Below are positions 9,686 to 17,790 of a DNA stretch of 18,066 nucleotides, one piece after another. Source of the stretch: Basidiobolus heterosporus B8920 (taxonomy: Eukaryota > Basidiobolomycota > Basidiobolomycetes > Basidiobolales > Basidiobolaceae); assembly GCA_000697455.1 (NCBI GenBank), contig JNET01028785.1, positions 1-18,066 of the forward strand. The letters are read 5' to 3'. Made by a program: the position numbers and the translations under genes. The notes under the pieces were generated by a model. The model was not told where the DNA came from. It did no database searches and saw nothing but the letters and a program-made list of their open reading frames with translations. Each line of letters starts with the position of its first letter. Position 1 is the first letter of the stretch.

Positions 9686-10030
9686 ATCCTCACCGTCCTA
9701 AGAGCCAGCTTTTCCTTTCCTCCACCTTCTTTGATACTTCTTCTGAAAGGCGTAAATATCTGATCATATTGATGAGCTTCTTTGCTCCGTCAAAGGAATA
9801 AAAACCTCTGTTTACTCATCATTTCTTAGCGAGACAGTATTCGTTGGACAATGTCTATAGATGTGTTTATTAATAGGATGTTGTGGGTGAACAAAATACT
9901 CGAGTTCTTGTCTCTTTCGCAACTCGAATGTACTTACTAAGTAAGACAAAATAGTGATGGCTAGGTAGAGAAGCCTAAATATACAAGAATAATGTCTCCA
10001 TTTGAAAGAATAATACGATCAGGGCCCATT
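9686..10030. terminator. Convergent 3' region of eL39 and TFIIH p62
   Basis: 345-bp spacer between two 3' ends. On the plus strand AATAAA at 9797-9802 lies 112 nt past the eL39 stop. On the minus strand AATAAA at 9871-9866 lies about 160 nt past the p62 stop. The two signals are about 65 bp apart and face each other, so the transcripts may overlap. No gene is seen. Confidence 0.45.
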
Positions 10031-12579
10031 TCATACAGCTTTGCGTTTCTTAGATTTAGCCTCGAAGGCTTGCAGTGCGTTGGAGATGGAGACGCATGTG
10101 GGCTTAAGCATATGCTCCATTCTTTCTACATCTAATCGTTCGATCTTACCGCGTTCTAGTGCTGTCTTGATACGTGCATACACTTTTCGGAGCTGGTCGG
10201 TGGTACGCTGTACCTTGGCTAGTTTATCTGGGGTGTTAGAAGAGGCGGTTGTCCAGAAAAGTCGAAGAATCTCTGCAGCAATGGCATGACAGTGAGTGAT
10301 CTCTTTCAGCATATCAGGGGAGATTTTGGAATCTTCAATACAAGTTAGTATAAAAGTAACTAAGATCGCTGAAAATTGCTTGGTTTACCATCTCGCTGAG
10401 ATTGGTCTCTGCTTCTTTTCGTTACGATCACTGAGTTCAGGCTTTTCATAATCTCCAAGGATGTGGCTGGCTCAAGAATTGTCTATAATAAGGTCAAGTC
10501 AGTCAAGTGTGGGCCGATCAATTGCTTTGCAAGAACCTACCGATGTCAGCTTGTAACGCGAGAAATTCTCTCGAAACTTGGTCAGTATCTGGTTCGTATC
10601 CTATACACGTAGATTAGTACATTTGCCTAGCTCCTGGATAGAATATCGTACAACCGTACATCTGGAGTGTTCTCGTCTTGTTGGGTTGAACCGCTCTGAC
10701 TTTCAAAGTATCTCCGCTGATCGTGAATGTCGAGAGGGATTCTGGGAGGCTCCTCGGGGTTTTTGAGATCTTCAATTAAAATCTCTTGCTCCACATTCGT
10801 CTAAAATAATCGTACATCAGGTATGGTTAGAATGGGCCACAACTATGGATTCCCGAATAAAGACATACAAAATCGTTTTTGTTGGGTTGGTCCCTAAGAG
10901 AGCATGGATAACGGTATTTAGTCCAGGGTGGTGAAACATCCAACGGTGAATACAGAAATATACCCAATACAACGAAGCAACTGTTCAGAAAATCGGTTGA
11001 ATCTGCGCATTAAAGCGACTGACTGATCATTCTGACCAGGGATCATGGTGAAGTCAGGCTTGCAACCAGTCTAGATCATTAAAGAAGATAAATATTCATG
11101 CTTTTACCCACTCAAGGCAAACGGAAAAATAACCTCAACGTGATCTTCCTCAGTTGCGCTGACATCAAGAATGATTGGCACATGATCCAGTTTCACTCTT
11201 TTGCTAGGTTCTCTGATGGCTGATGAGAAGTGAATTAGAAATATTACCACACACACGTACAATGCTCTAAATGAGATGTTACCTTTCTCATCCTCCACCA
11301 AACATTTGTCAAAAATATCGTCTTGTGCATCAGCGTTCAAACGACTAGCAGAGCGTACTCGATGATAGAAATTAGAGGCAAAATAACGCTTCCAGAACTC
11401 GTCTTTAGATATCTGCGAATTAAACATAGGTAGGTATCGATGATATAACATGTGCAATAATATCGGTCTTAATGGAGCATTACTTTTTTCGGGACGTTTA
11501 AATCGTATGCTTTCTTGACTATAGTATACGTAATGGAGATCTGTTAATATCCAAAAACCTCAATCAAAACCGGCACAAGACATACCTGGGGGGTAACGAA
11601 GAAAAATGCCTTGAATGATAGATGGCGTTAACGTGTATTTGATATTATTTCCTTCCTGTTGAACAGGCTTCAACTCTAACCAGGCTGAAGACTGCCCCTT
11701 ATGCTGCCGGAGCTTGACTTGTTGGTTTCTCAATAAATGCTACAACAGTTTGAGTTGGCTTAACTGCAATAAAATCGTCCAGAGTGTCTACTGACCTGCC
11801 GCGTTTCCCAAAAATCTTCTTCTGTTACATGACCTCCAAGAACCAACTCCTTATGCAACGTAGAAAGGTCCCTATTTCTGGCTAGTAACGTTTTCCGTAT
11901 TTCGATATCTTCTTGGGTAAAAGGTTTCGTGCTAAATCTAACAGGAGAAGCTGATTGACTTTTGAAGGTTGGGACTCTGAGATTTAATTTTTTTGGAAGC
12001 GTAATGGGTTGACTGGTTGGCACTGGTGAGGAGATTGGCGAAGAACCAGGAGTTGAAGCAGCACCGGTAGGTGAGGGTGCGTAAAGGGAAGAGGCGGGGG
12101 AGGAGGTTCGTAAAGAGCTGAGAATACTTGAGATTTTATCTTTGAAGGAGTCACGCTCTTTCAATGCATTCGTTGAGAGGAAGGTGAAGGTGTAACTACC
12201 CTCTACTCCTTCAGAACTTTTTGAAGTGACTTTAAGTACGACTCTAGCAGAATTTGCTGGGCTAATGTGTTGAGCTGGTCGTGTGAAGAATAAAAAGAAT
12301 TAAATACATGCACCACCAATAGATGTTTATTTTGCAAAGTAGATTGGTTTGTTTATCACCTTTAAATTCTGACCGTGGGACTGACACAATCAAGCTCTGT
12401 GAGTTTTCGAGACGCCAGGTCAGTCTTTGGTTAGTCAAAGCGATGATCCCGTTTCTTTTTCTGTAAGAAGCAGGTGCATCAATTATTATATTTTCACCCT
12501 CGTTCCACATGGTAAGAAATTGTGGACAAGTCTGTTGTAGGAAGATAGCAACTAAGTCCACAAGTCTATTCTTATTCAT
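10031..12579 (-). CDS. TFB1: TFIIH core subunit p62/Tfb1, 12 exons
   Basis: Structural subunit of general transcription/repair factor TFIIH, acting in Pol II initiation and nucleotide excision repair in the nucleus. Exons in coding order: 12579-12360, 12274-11796, 11739-11586, 11518-11484, 11412-11283, 11219-11134, 11070-10964, 10893-10869, 10800-10660, 10600-10541, 10482-10389, 10332-10031. This sums to 1833 nt and 610 aa (yeast 642, human 548), in frame throughout. Residues 1-105 form the PH-like domain (NGIIALTNQRLTWRLENSQS, AQHISPANSARVVLKV). A Ser/Pro-rich linker follows, then two BSD domains with their Phe-Trp pairs: EEDFWETRQHLLRNQQ (FW at 228-229) and ISKDEFWKRYF (FW at 302-303). Further on are ALMRRFNRFSEQLL and a helical C-terminus (HCHAIAAEILRLFW). 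Exons 4 (35 nt) and 8 (25 nt) are very short; the 10869-10964 linker is the least certain part. Confidence 0.93.
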
Positions 12580-12802
12580 TTAATCGATATCTTCATTCCA
12601 GGGACACAAAATCCCAGGGTCTTAATAGCCCGGAACCGTAAATATTCGACCTTCAACAAAGTTAAATGATTTACTATCAAATTTCGTCAAAATTCCATGA
12701 CACCCTTGTTTTTAATTTCCAAAACAAAATATTCCCTGATCGATATGGCATATATTCAAGTTCACCTTTGCTGAGGAATAAAGAAGTACTTAACAAATAG
12801 AA
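12580..12802. promoter_or_regulatory. Shared divergent promoter TFB1 / IWR1
   Basis: The two ATGs are only 223 bp apart and face away from each other, so the two genes must share this region. It holds CCAGGG twice (12598-12603 and 12614-12619) and several A/T-rich runs; no clear TATA box. Both products serve RNA polymerase II, so co-regulation is a reasonable inference. Confidence 0.55.
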
Positions 12803-14283
12803 ATGGCGGAAATCATTCAACACCAACAGACCGGTTCAGTTACTATCTTACGTATTAAGAGAAAGCGTACCGATGAACCACTCGAAGCATTATGTACGTT
12901 GCTTTGTTTTTAAAGTAACCTTTGCGGAACATCACTAATCACTTTTCAAGTGGTTCAGGACGAGCTTTCTGGTACAAAGAAGATTAAAACAAATAGGAAG
13001 ATAGCAGGTTATTTTTGCGATACAATTCTTTCAGAAACAACACATTTACTGACATTTGGAGTTAGTACCAAAAATGTTCAGATTAGCAGAGACTGTTACC
13101 CACGAGATTTTTGGCGACGCTGAAAAAACTTTGGAACTCAAGGTATATCGTGATATCTCATGCGCTTCTTTGATACCTCGATTCTGACGGCATTTTTAAG
13201 GATAAATTGACGAAAATGACCAATTCATGTACAGCTCCACCCAAACCAACGGTACCTGTATCAAGAAGAGAAACGGCACCTCCGGAAGTGTTAGCAACTG
13301 TTAGTATGGCTTATACCAGTGTTCAATAAGGTTCAATATCTTACCTAGAGCAACATAGTCCGAACAGAAAACTCAGCCAAAATTGGAATCCACAAGATAC
13401 AAGGTCATCAATCAGAACAGAGCTGACGATATAATGGGTGATGAAAGCCAAAGGTAACATATAAAGCTCTGTCGAAAGCACTTTTATTCCAGATGTCTAA
13501 TTTTCTCGGCTAACTAGGGAGAAAAACGGATTTCGACTCTTCGATGTTGTAAGAGAAGAGGATTACGAACGGTAAGCCAGATTCCATTTATATTTATTTA
13601 TCTTTACTGATCCACTTGCTAGTGAGGCACTCAAGACAGCCAAGTTTACCGCGGATGATCCCGATTCTGACATTATGTGCAATTTCATCCCAATGTTACG
13701 GGAGTACCTCTCTGGTAATGTCATTAGTTCGTCACAAATCATCTGACGCCCAACACCAACTAAGTTGCACATGTTTTAGTGAGTGAGAAGCCCCTGGAGG
13801 AAGAGCTGCATGAAGATGAATATGTATACGACGTTTATTATAGAGACGATGCTAACCACGCCAATGCTATGCCTAGCGTTAAGCTCGCTTCTCTGTAAGT
13901 GAACAGTTGAGTTCATTGAAAGCTTTTGCTATTCTAACGTGTATATGCATTTATCTATAGCATATGGTTTGATGATCCCGAAGACAACGTGTTCCTTCAT
14001 GATGAGGGAGACAGTAGCGACTTTGAAGGAGATGAAGATTCAAATGGTACCTATCAATAAGCCCACGCTCGTTTGTTGGTCTTTATGTTTAACAGTGCTT
14101 TTAGCTGAGGATTACTATAAAAACGAATACCCAGAAGAGGAAAACTGGACCGATTTCGATGAACTATCAGATGGTATGCTTGGTTGTAAATATGCTTATC
14201 TGAACCAACTCTAACCCTTTAATCATCAAGAAAATGGATTCGAGCATGAAGAGGATCCATCAAGCGATGAATATTATTACTGA
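12803..14283 (+). CDS. IWR1: RNA polymerase II nuclear import factor Iwr1 (SLC7A6OS family), 11 exons
   Basis: Homologue of Iwr1/SLC7A6OS, which binds assembled RNA polymerase II and carries it into the nucleus with importin. Exons: 12803-12893, 12951-13007, 13066-13142, 13201-13299, 13359-13453, 13518-13571, 13623-13714, 13780-13894, 13961-14046, 14105-14173, 14231-14283. This gives 888 nt and 295 aa (human protein about 309), all in frame. The N-terminus VTILRIKRKRTDEPLEALLV (13-32) is the family signature; with the KKIKTNRK cluster (40-47) it can form a bipartite nuclear localisation signal. The conserved core EDEYVYDVYY-like stretch is at about 202-209, followed by NEYPEEENWTD (262-272) and an acidic tail ending DEYYY. 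Introns are 51-66 nt. No single open frame reveals this gene; it emerges only after splicing. The symbol is by homology. Confidence 0.9.
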
Positions 14284-14463
14284 TAGAGACTATATTAATA
14301 CATAATATAAACTACACACAAACAACCTTGATCCTTATGAGTCATTATCATAGTTTTCTTTATAAACCCCATTGCTCGGATAACTCCACTTGTAACAATA
14401 AACGCTCATATTTGCCTAGTTTATTGTGGGAATCTTATGTTTGGTTGAAGATGAAAGAATCTA

Positions 14464-14471
14464 GAAGATTC
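14464..14471. promoter_or_regulatory. Heat-shock element, distal
   Basis: GAAgaTTC, a perfect head-to-head pair of heat-shock factor half-sites, about 450 bases before the Hsp20 ATG. A further AGAATC just upstream could add another half-site. Confidence 0.5.
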
Positions 14472-14633
14472 TCCACCCAGATTCTCCACCTTGAGACATC
14501 TATTTGCTGTGGCTTGTATTACTCATCCACGTGTGACTCGTGTTCCCGCTCTTTCTCTGACTAGGTTATTCAAATTCTCCGTTACATCACCCAAGAAGCT
14601 ATCCGAAACATACGAAATAGCAAGATGGTACAG

Positions 14634-14641
14634 GAAACTTC
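14634..14641. promoter_or_regulatory. Heat-shock element, conserved in both Hsp20 copies
   Basis: GAAacTTC inside GGAAACTTCCAC. The same GAAACTTCCAC block occurs before the second Hsp20 copy (15697-15707), which supports a selected or recently duplicated regulatory site for heat-shock factor. Confidence 0.6.
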
Positions 14642-14693
14642 CACCGACGTAATTATATTGGAGGATGGGCTTCTCTGATGCTTGAACCGATTG

Positions 14694-14701
14694 TTCTGGA
14701 A
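14694..14701. promoter_or_regulatory. Heat-shock element, proximal
   Basis: TTCtgGAA, a perfect tail-to-tail pair of heat-shock factor half-sites about 225 bases before the Hsp20 ATG. I did not find it conserved in front of copy 2. Confidence 0.5.
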
Positions 14702-14857
14702 ACCCTCACCTAAACCTCGCCTAACCTTCGCCAACAGCAAGACCTAATCATCCATGAAATATTTACGCAATATGGAAGTGTACATGCGATACATCCAAAT
14801 TAGTCTACAACAAGTGAATCCACTGCTGTGGCGCAGTTCACGTAAGGCCGAAGATAA

Positions 14858-14865
14858 TATAAATA
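14858..14865 (+). promoter_or_regulatory. TATA box of Hsp20 copy 1
   Basis: TATAAATA, 60 bases before the ATG, in a block AATATAAATACTGTGCT that is repeated exactly 967 bases downstream in front of copy 2. Confidence 0.7.
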
Positions 14866-14924
14866 CTGTGCTTCTGTTTGTGAATTCTCCAAATTGACAC
14901 AGTTAAGTAAACAAGCAAACAAAC

Positions 14925-15362
14925 ATGTCTCTCCTCCGACAAAACCGTAACAATAGCTACGAAGACGAATTTGACCGTTTCGTCAACACATTCTTCGGTG
15001 CTCCTCTTATCCGCCGGACTGAACGTGGCAGTGAGCGCACCTGGTCACCTTCAATTGATATGCACGACACAGGAAAAGAAGTGGTACTACACGCAGAACT
15101 TCCCGGTGTCAAGAAAGAAGATATCTCCCTGGACATCCATGGAAACAGCTTGGTACTTTCTGGGGAGACGAAGATGAACAAGGAATACGAGGAAGGTGGT
15201 TCCATTTATAGTGAACGTCAATATGGCAAGTTCAGTCGTACCGTCCCTCTTCCTAAGGATGTTGATACTGAGAAAGTGCTTGCCAACTTCAAGGATGGTG
15301 TATTGGAAGTCAAGGTTCCAAAGAAGGAACAGGCAGCCCCTAAGAAGATCTCAATCTCCTAA
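14925..15362 (+). CDS. Small heat-shock protein, Hsp20/alpha-crystallin family, copy 1
   Basis: ATP-independent cytosolic chaperone that forms oligomers and holds unfolding proteins during stress. One exon, 145 aa, typical for class-I-like Hsp20. The N-terminal arm is short (residues 1-40, including EDEFDRFVNTFFGAP). The alpha-crystallin domain starts at about 41 (SPSIDMHDTGKEVVLHAELP) and runs through GVKKEDISLDIHGNSLVLSG to the A-x-x-x-n-GVLEV signature (ANFKDGVLEVKVPK, 120-133). The tail ends KISIS, supplying the I-x-I motif (Ile142, Ile144) that docks neighbouring dimers. Upstream heat-shock elements and a TATA box point to heat induction. Lack of introns suits expression when splicing is impaired by heat. 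AATAAA at 15425-15430 lies 63 nt after the stop. A near-identical second copy follows. Confidence 0.96.
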   Translation: MSLLRQNRNNSYEDEFDRFVNTFFGAPLIRRTERGSERTWSPSIDMHDTGKEVVLHAELPGVKKEDISLDIHGNSLVLSGETKMNKEYEEGGSIYSERQYGKFSRTVPLPKDVDTEKVLANFKDGVLEVKVPKKEQAAPKKISIS

Positions 15363-15696
15363 AACTCCGATATCTATTCTGATGAAACAGAGTGTATAGT
15401 TTATGGATGTACAAAATCCTGGTGAATAAACAAATTTGAATCAAATTTTCGCTTAGAACCTACAATTAAAGTATTGATCTATTTATTTTGCCTCATATCC
15501 TCTTGTTTGTGACTTGTGTTGTTCAATGTTCGCCTTCCACATCGATTTTCACAAAGGCAGTCTAGAAATACCAAATATTAATATTGAGTCATTAAATACA
15601 TGTGTACGCTTACGATTTTCTGTTACAGCATAAAGGTGTCTATCATTAATTATCCCCAGAACCACACATAACGGGTGAAATAGCAAAATGATGCGA

Positions 15697-15704
15697 GAAA
15701 CTTC
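15697..15704. promoter_or_regulatory. Heat-shock element of Hsp20 copy 2
   Basis: GAAacTTC within GAGAAACTTCCACTT, the counterpart of the element at 14634-14641. The spacing to the ATG is about 96 bases shorter than in copy 1, showing an insertion or deletion between the two promoters. Confidence 0.55.
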
Positions 15705-15824
15705 CACTTATGTCCGAGCTATGATATACGTGATATGGGAACAGATATACGTGTCATCAACCCAAATTAGTCTATAAAAGGTGGACATGTTGCGGTGGCG
15801 CAGTGTGTGCAAGTCCAAAGACAA

Positions 15825-15832
15825 TATAAATA
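15825..15832 (+). promoter_or_regulatory. TATA box of Hsp20 copy 2
   Basis: TATAAATA 67 bases upstream of the second Hsp20 ATG (measured start to start), at the same 967-base offset from the copy 1 box as the coding region. Confidence 0.7.
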
Positions 15833-15891
15833 CTGTGCTCTGACTTGCGAAAACATCAAGCCAATACAGCAAAGCAAAGGAACAAACAAAT

Positions 15892-16165
15892 ATGTCTCTC
15901 CTCCGACAAAACCGTAACGAGAGCTACGAAGACGAATTTGATCGTTTCGTCAACACATTCTTCGGTGCTCCTCTTATCCGCCGGACCGAAAGTGGCAGTG
16001 AGCGCGCCTGGTCACCTTCAATTGATATGCACGACACAGGAAAAGAAGTGGTACTACACGCAGAACTTCCCGGTGTCAAGAAAGAAGATATCTCCCTGGA
16101 CATCCATGGAAACAGCTTGGTACTTTCTGGGGAGACGAAGATGAACAAGGAATACGAGGAAGGTG
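15892..16165 (+). CDS. Small heat-shock protein Hsp20, copy 2, 3' end missing (assembly junction)
   Basis: Second Hsp20 gene, reading as copy 1 for residues 1-91. Only three residues differ (Glu10 for Asn, Ser34 for Arg, Ala39 for Thr). The real sequence stops after GAGGAAGGTG at 16165, in the middle of the alpha-crystallin domain; GVLEV and the I-x-I tail are absent. The frame then runs into the Tn5 mosaic end and ends as EMCIRDR-stop at 16188. Those last residues are adapter translation, not protein. I infer that the true gene is complete elsewhere in the genome and that this is not a pseudogene. Its own promoter (heat-shock element and TATA box) is intact. Confidence 0.88.
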
Positions 16166-16184
16166 AGATGTGTATAAGAGACAG
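16166..16184 (+). other. Tn5 mosaic end (Nextera adapter) left in the assembly
   Basis: AGATGTGTATAAGAGACAG, an exact 19-of-19 match to the hyperactive-Tn5 mosaic end used in Nextera tagmentation and mate-pair libraries. It sits at the exact base where Hsp20 copy 2 stops matching copy 1. There is no transposase and no inverted partner nearby, so a natural Tn5 element is not supported. It marks an untrimmed adapter and probably a chimeric join. Confidence 0.95.
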
Positions 16185-16341
16185 GTAGTGATCCCAACCT
16201 CCAAAAATATGGTAGCATAAAGCATAGACAATAAGTAATTTAATGAAAAGCTCCTCATAAATATGAATGCGACCAAAAATAACTTGACTGGTATCCTGAG
16301 CATATATAATAAGGGCTACAGACAAATCTATGTGAAAAGAA

Positions 16342-17179
16342 CTATAAAGCAGATGGAGTACCCAGACCAAATACTACAAGCACTATCCAAAATCCTAGAG
16401 ATACGAGGACAGGTATACGGAAATTATCATCAATGCCTTTGATATCTACCAACTCAGTAACGGCGCCCAATGTCCCGCCAATTATACTCAAAGTCCACAA
16501 AGGAATTGTGGCATCGGTCTGCCAAGAAAAATCCTCATCCTTGTGAACGCAGTATCCCCAGAAGTAATAGGTAATTAGCGAACCAACAAGCCACGAGCCA
16601 CAGAAGCCCGCTATAGATTTACCGTTGGCGAATCTATAAGTATATCGACCCCATAGCTTGCCAAATATCGAAGCAGCAGGATCACACCAGGAAAGAATGA
16701 TGATCGAGACCAAGGCAATGTCCCTAGGAAAGAAATAAAGGGCGATTATACCACCCATTAGGAAGTAAACCACTCCATTCACTTGTGTCTCTTCTTCTTT
16801 GCGCATCAGAAACCCGACTACTTTGATATAAAGACGATTGAAGGATGGGAAGAGAAAACGAATCACATCAGCACCAAAGGCGATACAGAGGTATAAGATC
16901 AACCCATAGACGACTTTGGAGACAGGAACGCGTTGTTCATAAAGGTAGAAGCAAATCAATCCTAAAATTTCAAGAAAATCCTTTAGATCAGTTAAGGGAA
17001 AAAATGATTTCACAAATAGGTCCTACTCCACCATTAGAGGTATGTAGCAGCTTTCTAGGGATCTCCCAACCCTTATTTTCCACCTTGACATTATTCTTTA
17101 CAGACACATTGGATTTCTCTCGTTGTTTGCCGCCTCTTTTTTTCCTCTGTCGTGTTTCTTGTGGAACCCAAGTCGCCAT
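16342..17179 (-). CDS. DGK1: CTP-dependent diacylglycerol kinase Dgk1, 2 exons
   Basis: ER/nuclear-envelope membrane enzyme that phosphorylates diacylglycerol to phosphatidate using CTP, opposing the Pah1 phosphatase in fungal lipid metabolism. Exons 17179-17032 and 16961-16342 with a 70-nt intron (17031-16962) give 768 nt and 255 aa, near the yeast length (about 290). The basic N-terminus (1-37) precedes WEIPRKLLHTSNG (38-50), the family signature, restored exactly by the splice. Several hydrophobic segments follow, then LSWCDPAASIFGKLWGRYT (139-157). Arg42, Lys43, Asp143 and Gly150 match in order and spacing the residues I recall as essential in yeast Dgk1. The intron branch is CTTAACTGA. 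The 3' flank meets the Hsp20 side at the adapter, so its left neighbour is uncertain. Dolichol kinase (Sec59) is a relative, but is much longer. Confidence 0.9.
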
Positions 17180-17526
17180 TATGAGTCTGAAGAATTTTGG
17201 AGAATAAACGCCAAGAAACCAGTCAAGATTCTATCAATTTTTTAATGGATTTATTCTTCAGGATCAACATAAATTCCCTAGTCAAGTAGTTTGTACAAAA
17301 AAAATGAATAATCCATTTCACGTGGTTTGAAAATATCCATATTGAACCAACTTCCTGTATATTATCTATATCAAACTTTTTTAGACATATGTATTTATTA
17401 ATTGCTTTCTCGATTCATGATAATTTAAACATCTAGCTGGACTTGAAGTTATTAACTTGACGACTTGAAGGAACTGCGAATGTATGAATATAATTAACGT
17501 GCATGTACAATTCATTTAAACGCTTG
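17180..17526. other. Intergenic, upstream of DGK1
   Basis: 347 bp, strongly AT-rich. It includes the DGK1 promoter side, a run of eight A near 17298-17305 and several T runs. I see no gene, repeat or clear TATA box. Confidence 0.4.
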
Positions 17527-17790
17527 TCAAACGAAAGATGCTCTCCCAGAATTGAAACCAGAAATCTGTGCAATGTAAAGTAATGTAATGAGTCCAGTAA
17601 ATTCAATTAACATATGCACAAATTTGATGATTGCATGAACTACCACATCTACCAGGTGACAAATAATTCGGGCTAGAATATCACAAACATCTTGGGTGAT
17701 CTTGTAAATGTATATTTTAATTAGTTCGTATGTTACGATTGACAAGGCAAAGGATATAATATTGGCGGCTATAATACATAGGTTTGGAAT
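17527..17790 (-). CDS. Unassigned hydrophobic reading frame, possible last exon
   Basis: I do not recognise this. An open minus-strand frame ends at the stop 17527-17529 and stays open up to about 17790. It has no ATG near its 5' end, so it could only be an internal or last exon. The predicted peptide is mostly hydrophobic, with two or three helix-like stretches (LCIIAANIISFALSIVTYEL, then ICHLVDVVVHAIIKFVHMLI and FTGLITLLYIAQ), followed by a short polar end, GFNSGRASFV. Another hydrophobic frame lies just upstream (HSFNISLALHSFLVFMVML, about 17815-17870), but I could not find an in-frame splice joining them. It may be the end of a small membrane protein gene starting beyond the window, or chance in AT-rich DNA. 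Confidence 0.25.
   Translation of the reverse strand: MPNLCIIAANIISFALSIVTYELIKIYIYKITQDVCDILARIICHLVDVVVHAIIKFVHMLIEFTGLITLLYIAQISGFNSGRASFV

Larger units (their letters stand above)
14284..14924. promoter_or_regulatory. Spacer IWR1 to Hsp20 copy 1: heat-shock promoter
   Basis: 641-bp spacer. Its right half looks like a heat-shock promoter with three perfect GAAnnTTC or TTCnnGAA units and a TATA box (listed separately). It also has a 12-bp direct repeat AGATTCTCCACC (14466-14477 and 14479-14490). A 78-codon frame at 14328-14564 has no recognisable features and is not called. Confidence 0.6.
15363..15891. promoter_or_regulatory. Spacer between Hsp20 copies: poly(A) site and duplicated promoter
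   Basis: 529 bp. The left part holds the copy 1 poly(A) signal AATAAA (15425-15430). The right part repeats the copy 1 promoter: a heat-shock element GAAacTTC (15697-15704), CCAAATTAGTCTA (15762-15774, matching 14795-14807) and TATAAATA (15825-15832). No separate gene is seen. Confidence 0.65.
14621..16165 (+). repeat. Tandem duplication of Hsp20 gene plus promoter
   Basis: Two direct copies of a promoter-plus-gene unit. From the CCAAATTAGTCTA block (14795 and 15762) through TATA box, ATG and coding region, matching bases stay at a constant 967-base offset. Upstream of that block the similarity is patchy, with length changes. The coding parts differ at six bases in the first 115 nt, then match perfectly for 159 bp (15040-15198 versus 16007-16165). 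Copy 2 is cut off at 16165 by the mosaic-end sequence. Confidence 0.85.

Noticed and set aside
11484-11580. TFB1 intron 3 acceptor at AACAG before ATCTCCATTACG
   Set aside because: It keeps a frame but gives an unrelated peptide and the wrong phase for the next exon. The later acceptor TACTATAG (11520-11519) yields VKKAYDLNVPKK leading in phase into the BSD2 domain, as in p62.
14328-14564. Plus-strand 78-codon frame after IWR1
   Set aside because: No family resemblance, Cys/Ser/Tyr-rich composition typical of non-coding frames, and it overlaps the heat-shock promoter.
16166-16184. A natural Tn5-like transposon insertion into Hsp20
   Set aside because: Only a single 19-bp engineered mosaic end is present, with no transposase, no second end and no return to Hsp20 sequence on the far side.
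15924-16370. Minus-strand 148-codon frame across the Hsp20 copy 2 / DGK1 join
   Set aside because: It is antisense to Hsp20 and runs through the mosaic end, whose translation (LSLIHIS) is adapter sequence. Not a gene.
16845-17207. Plus-strand 120-codon frame over DGK1
   Set aside because: Antisense to both DGK1 exons and the intron; no independent support.
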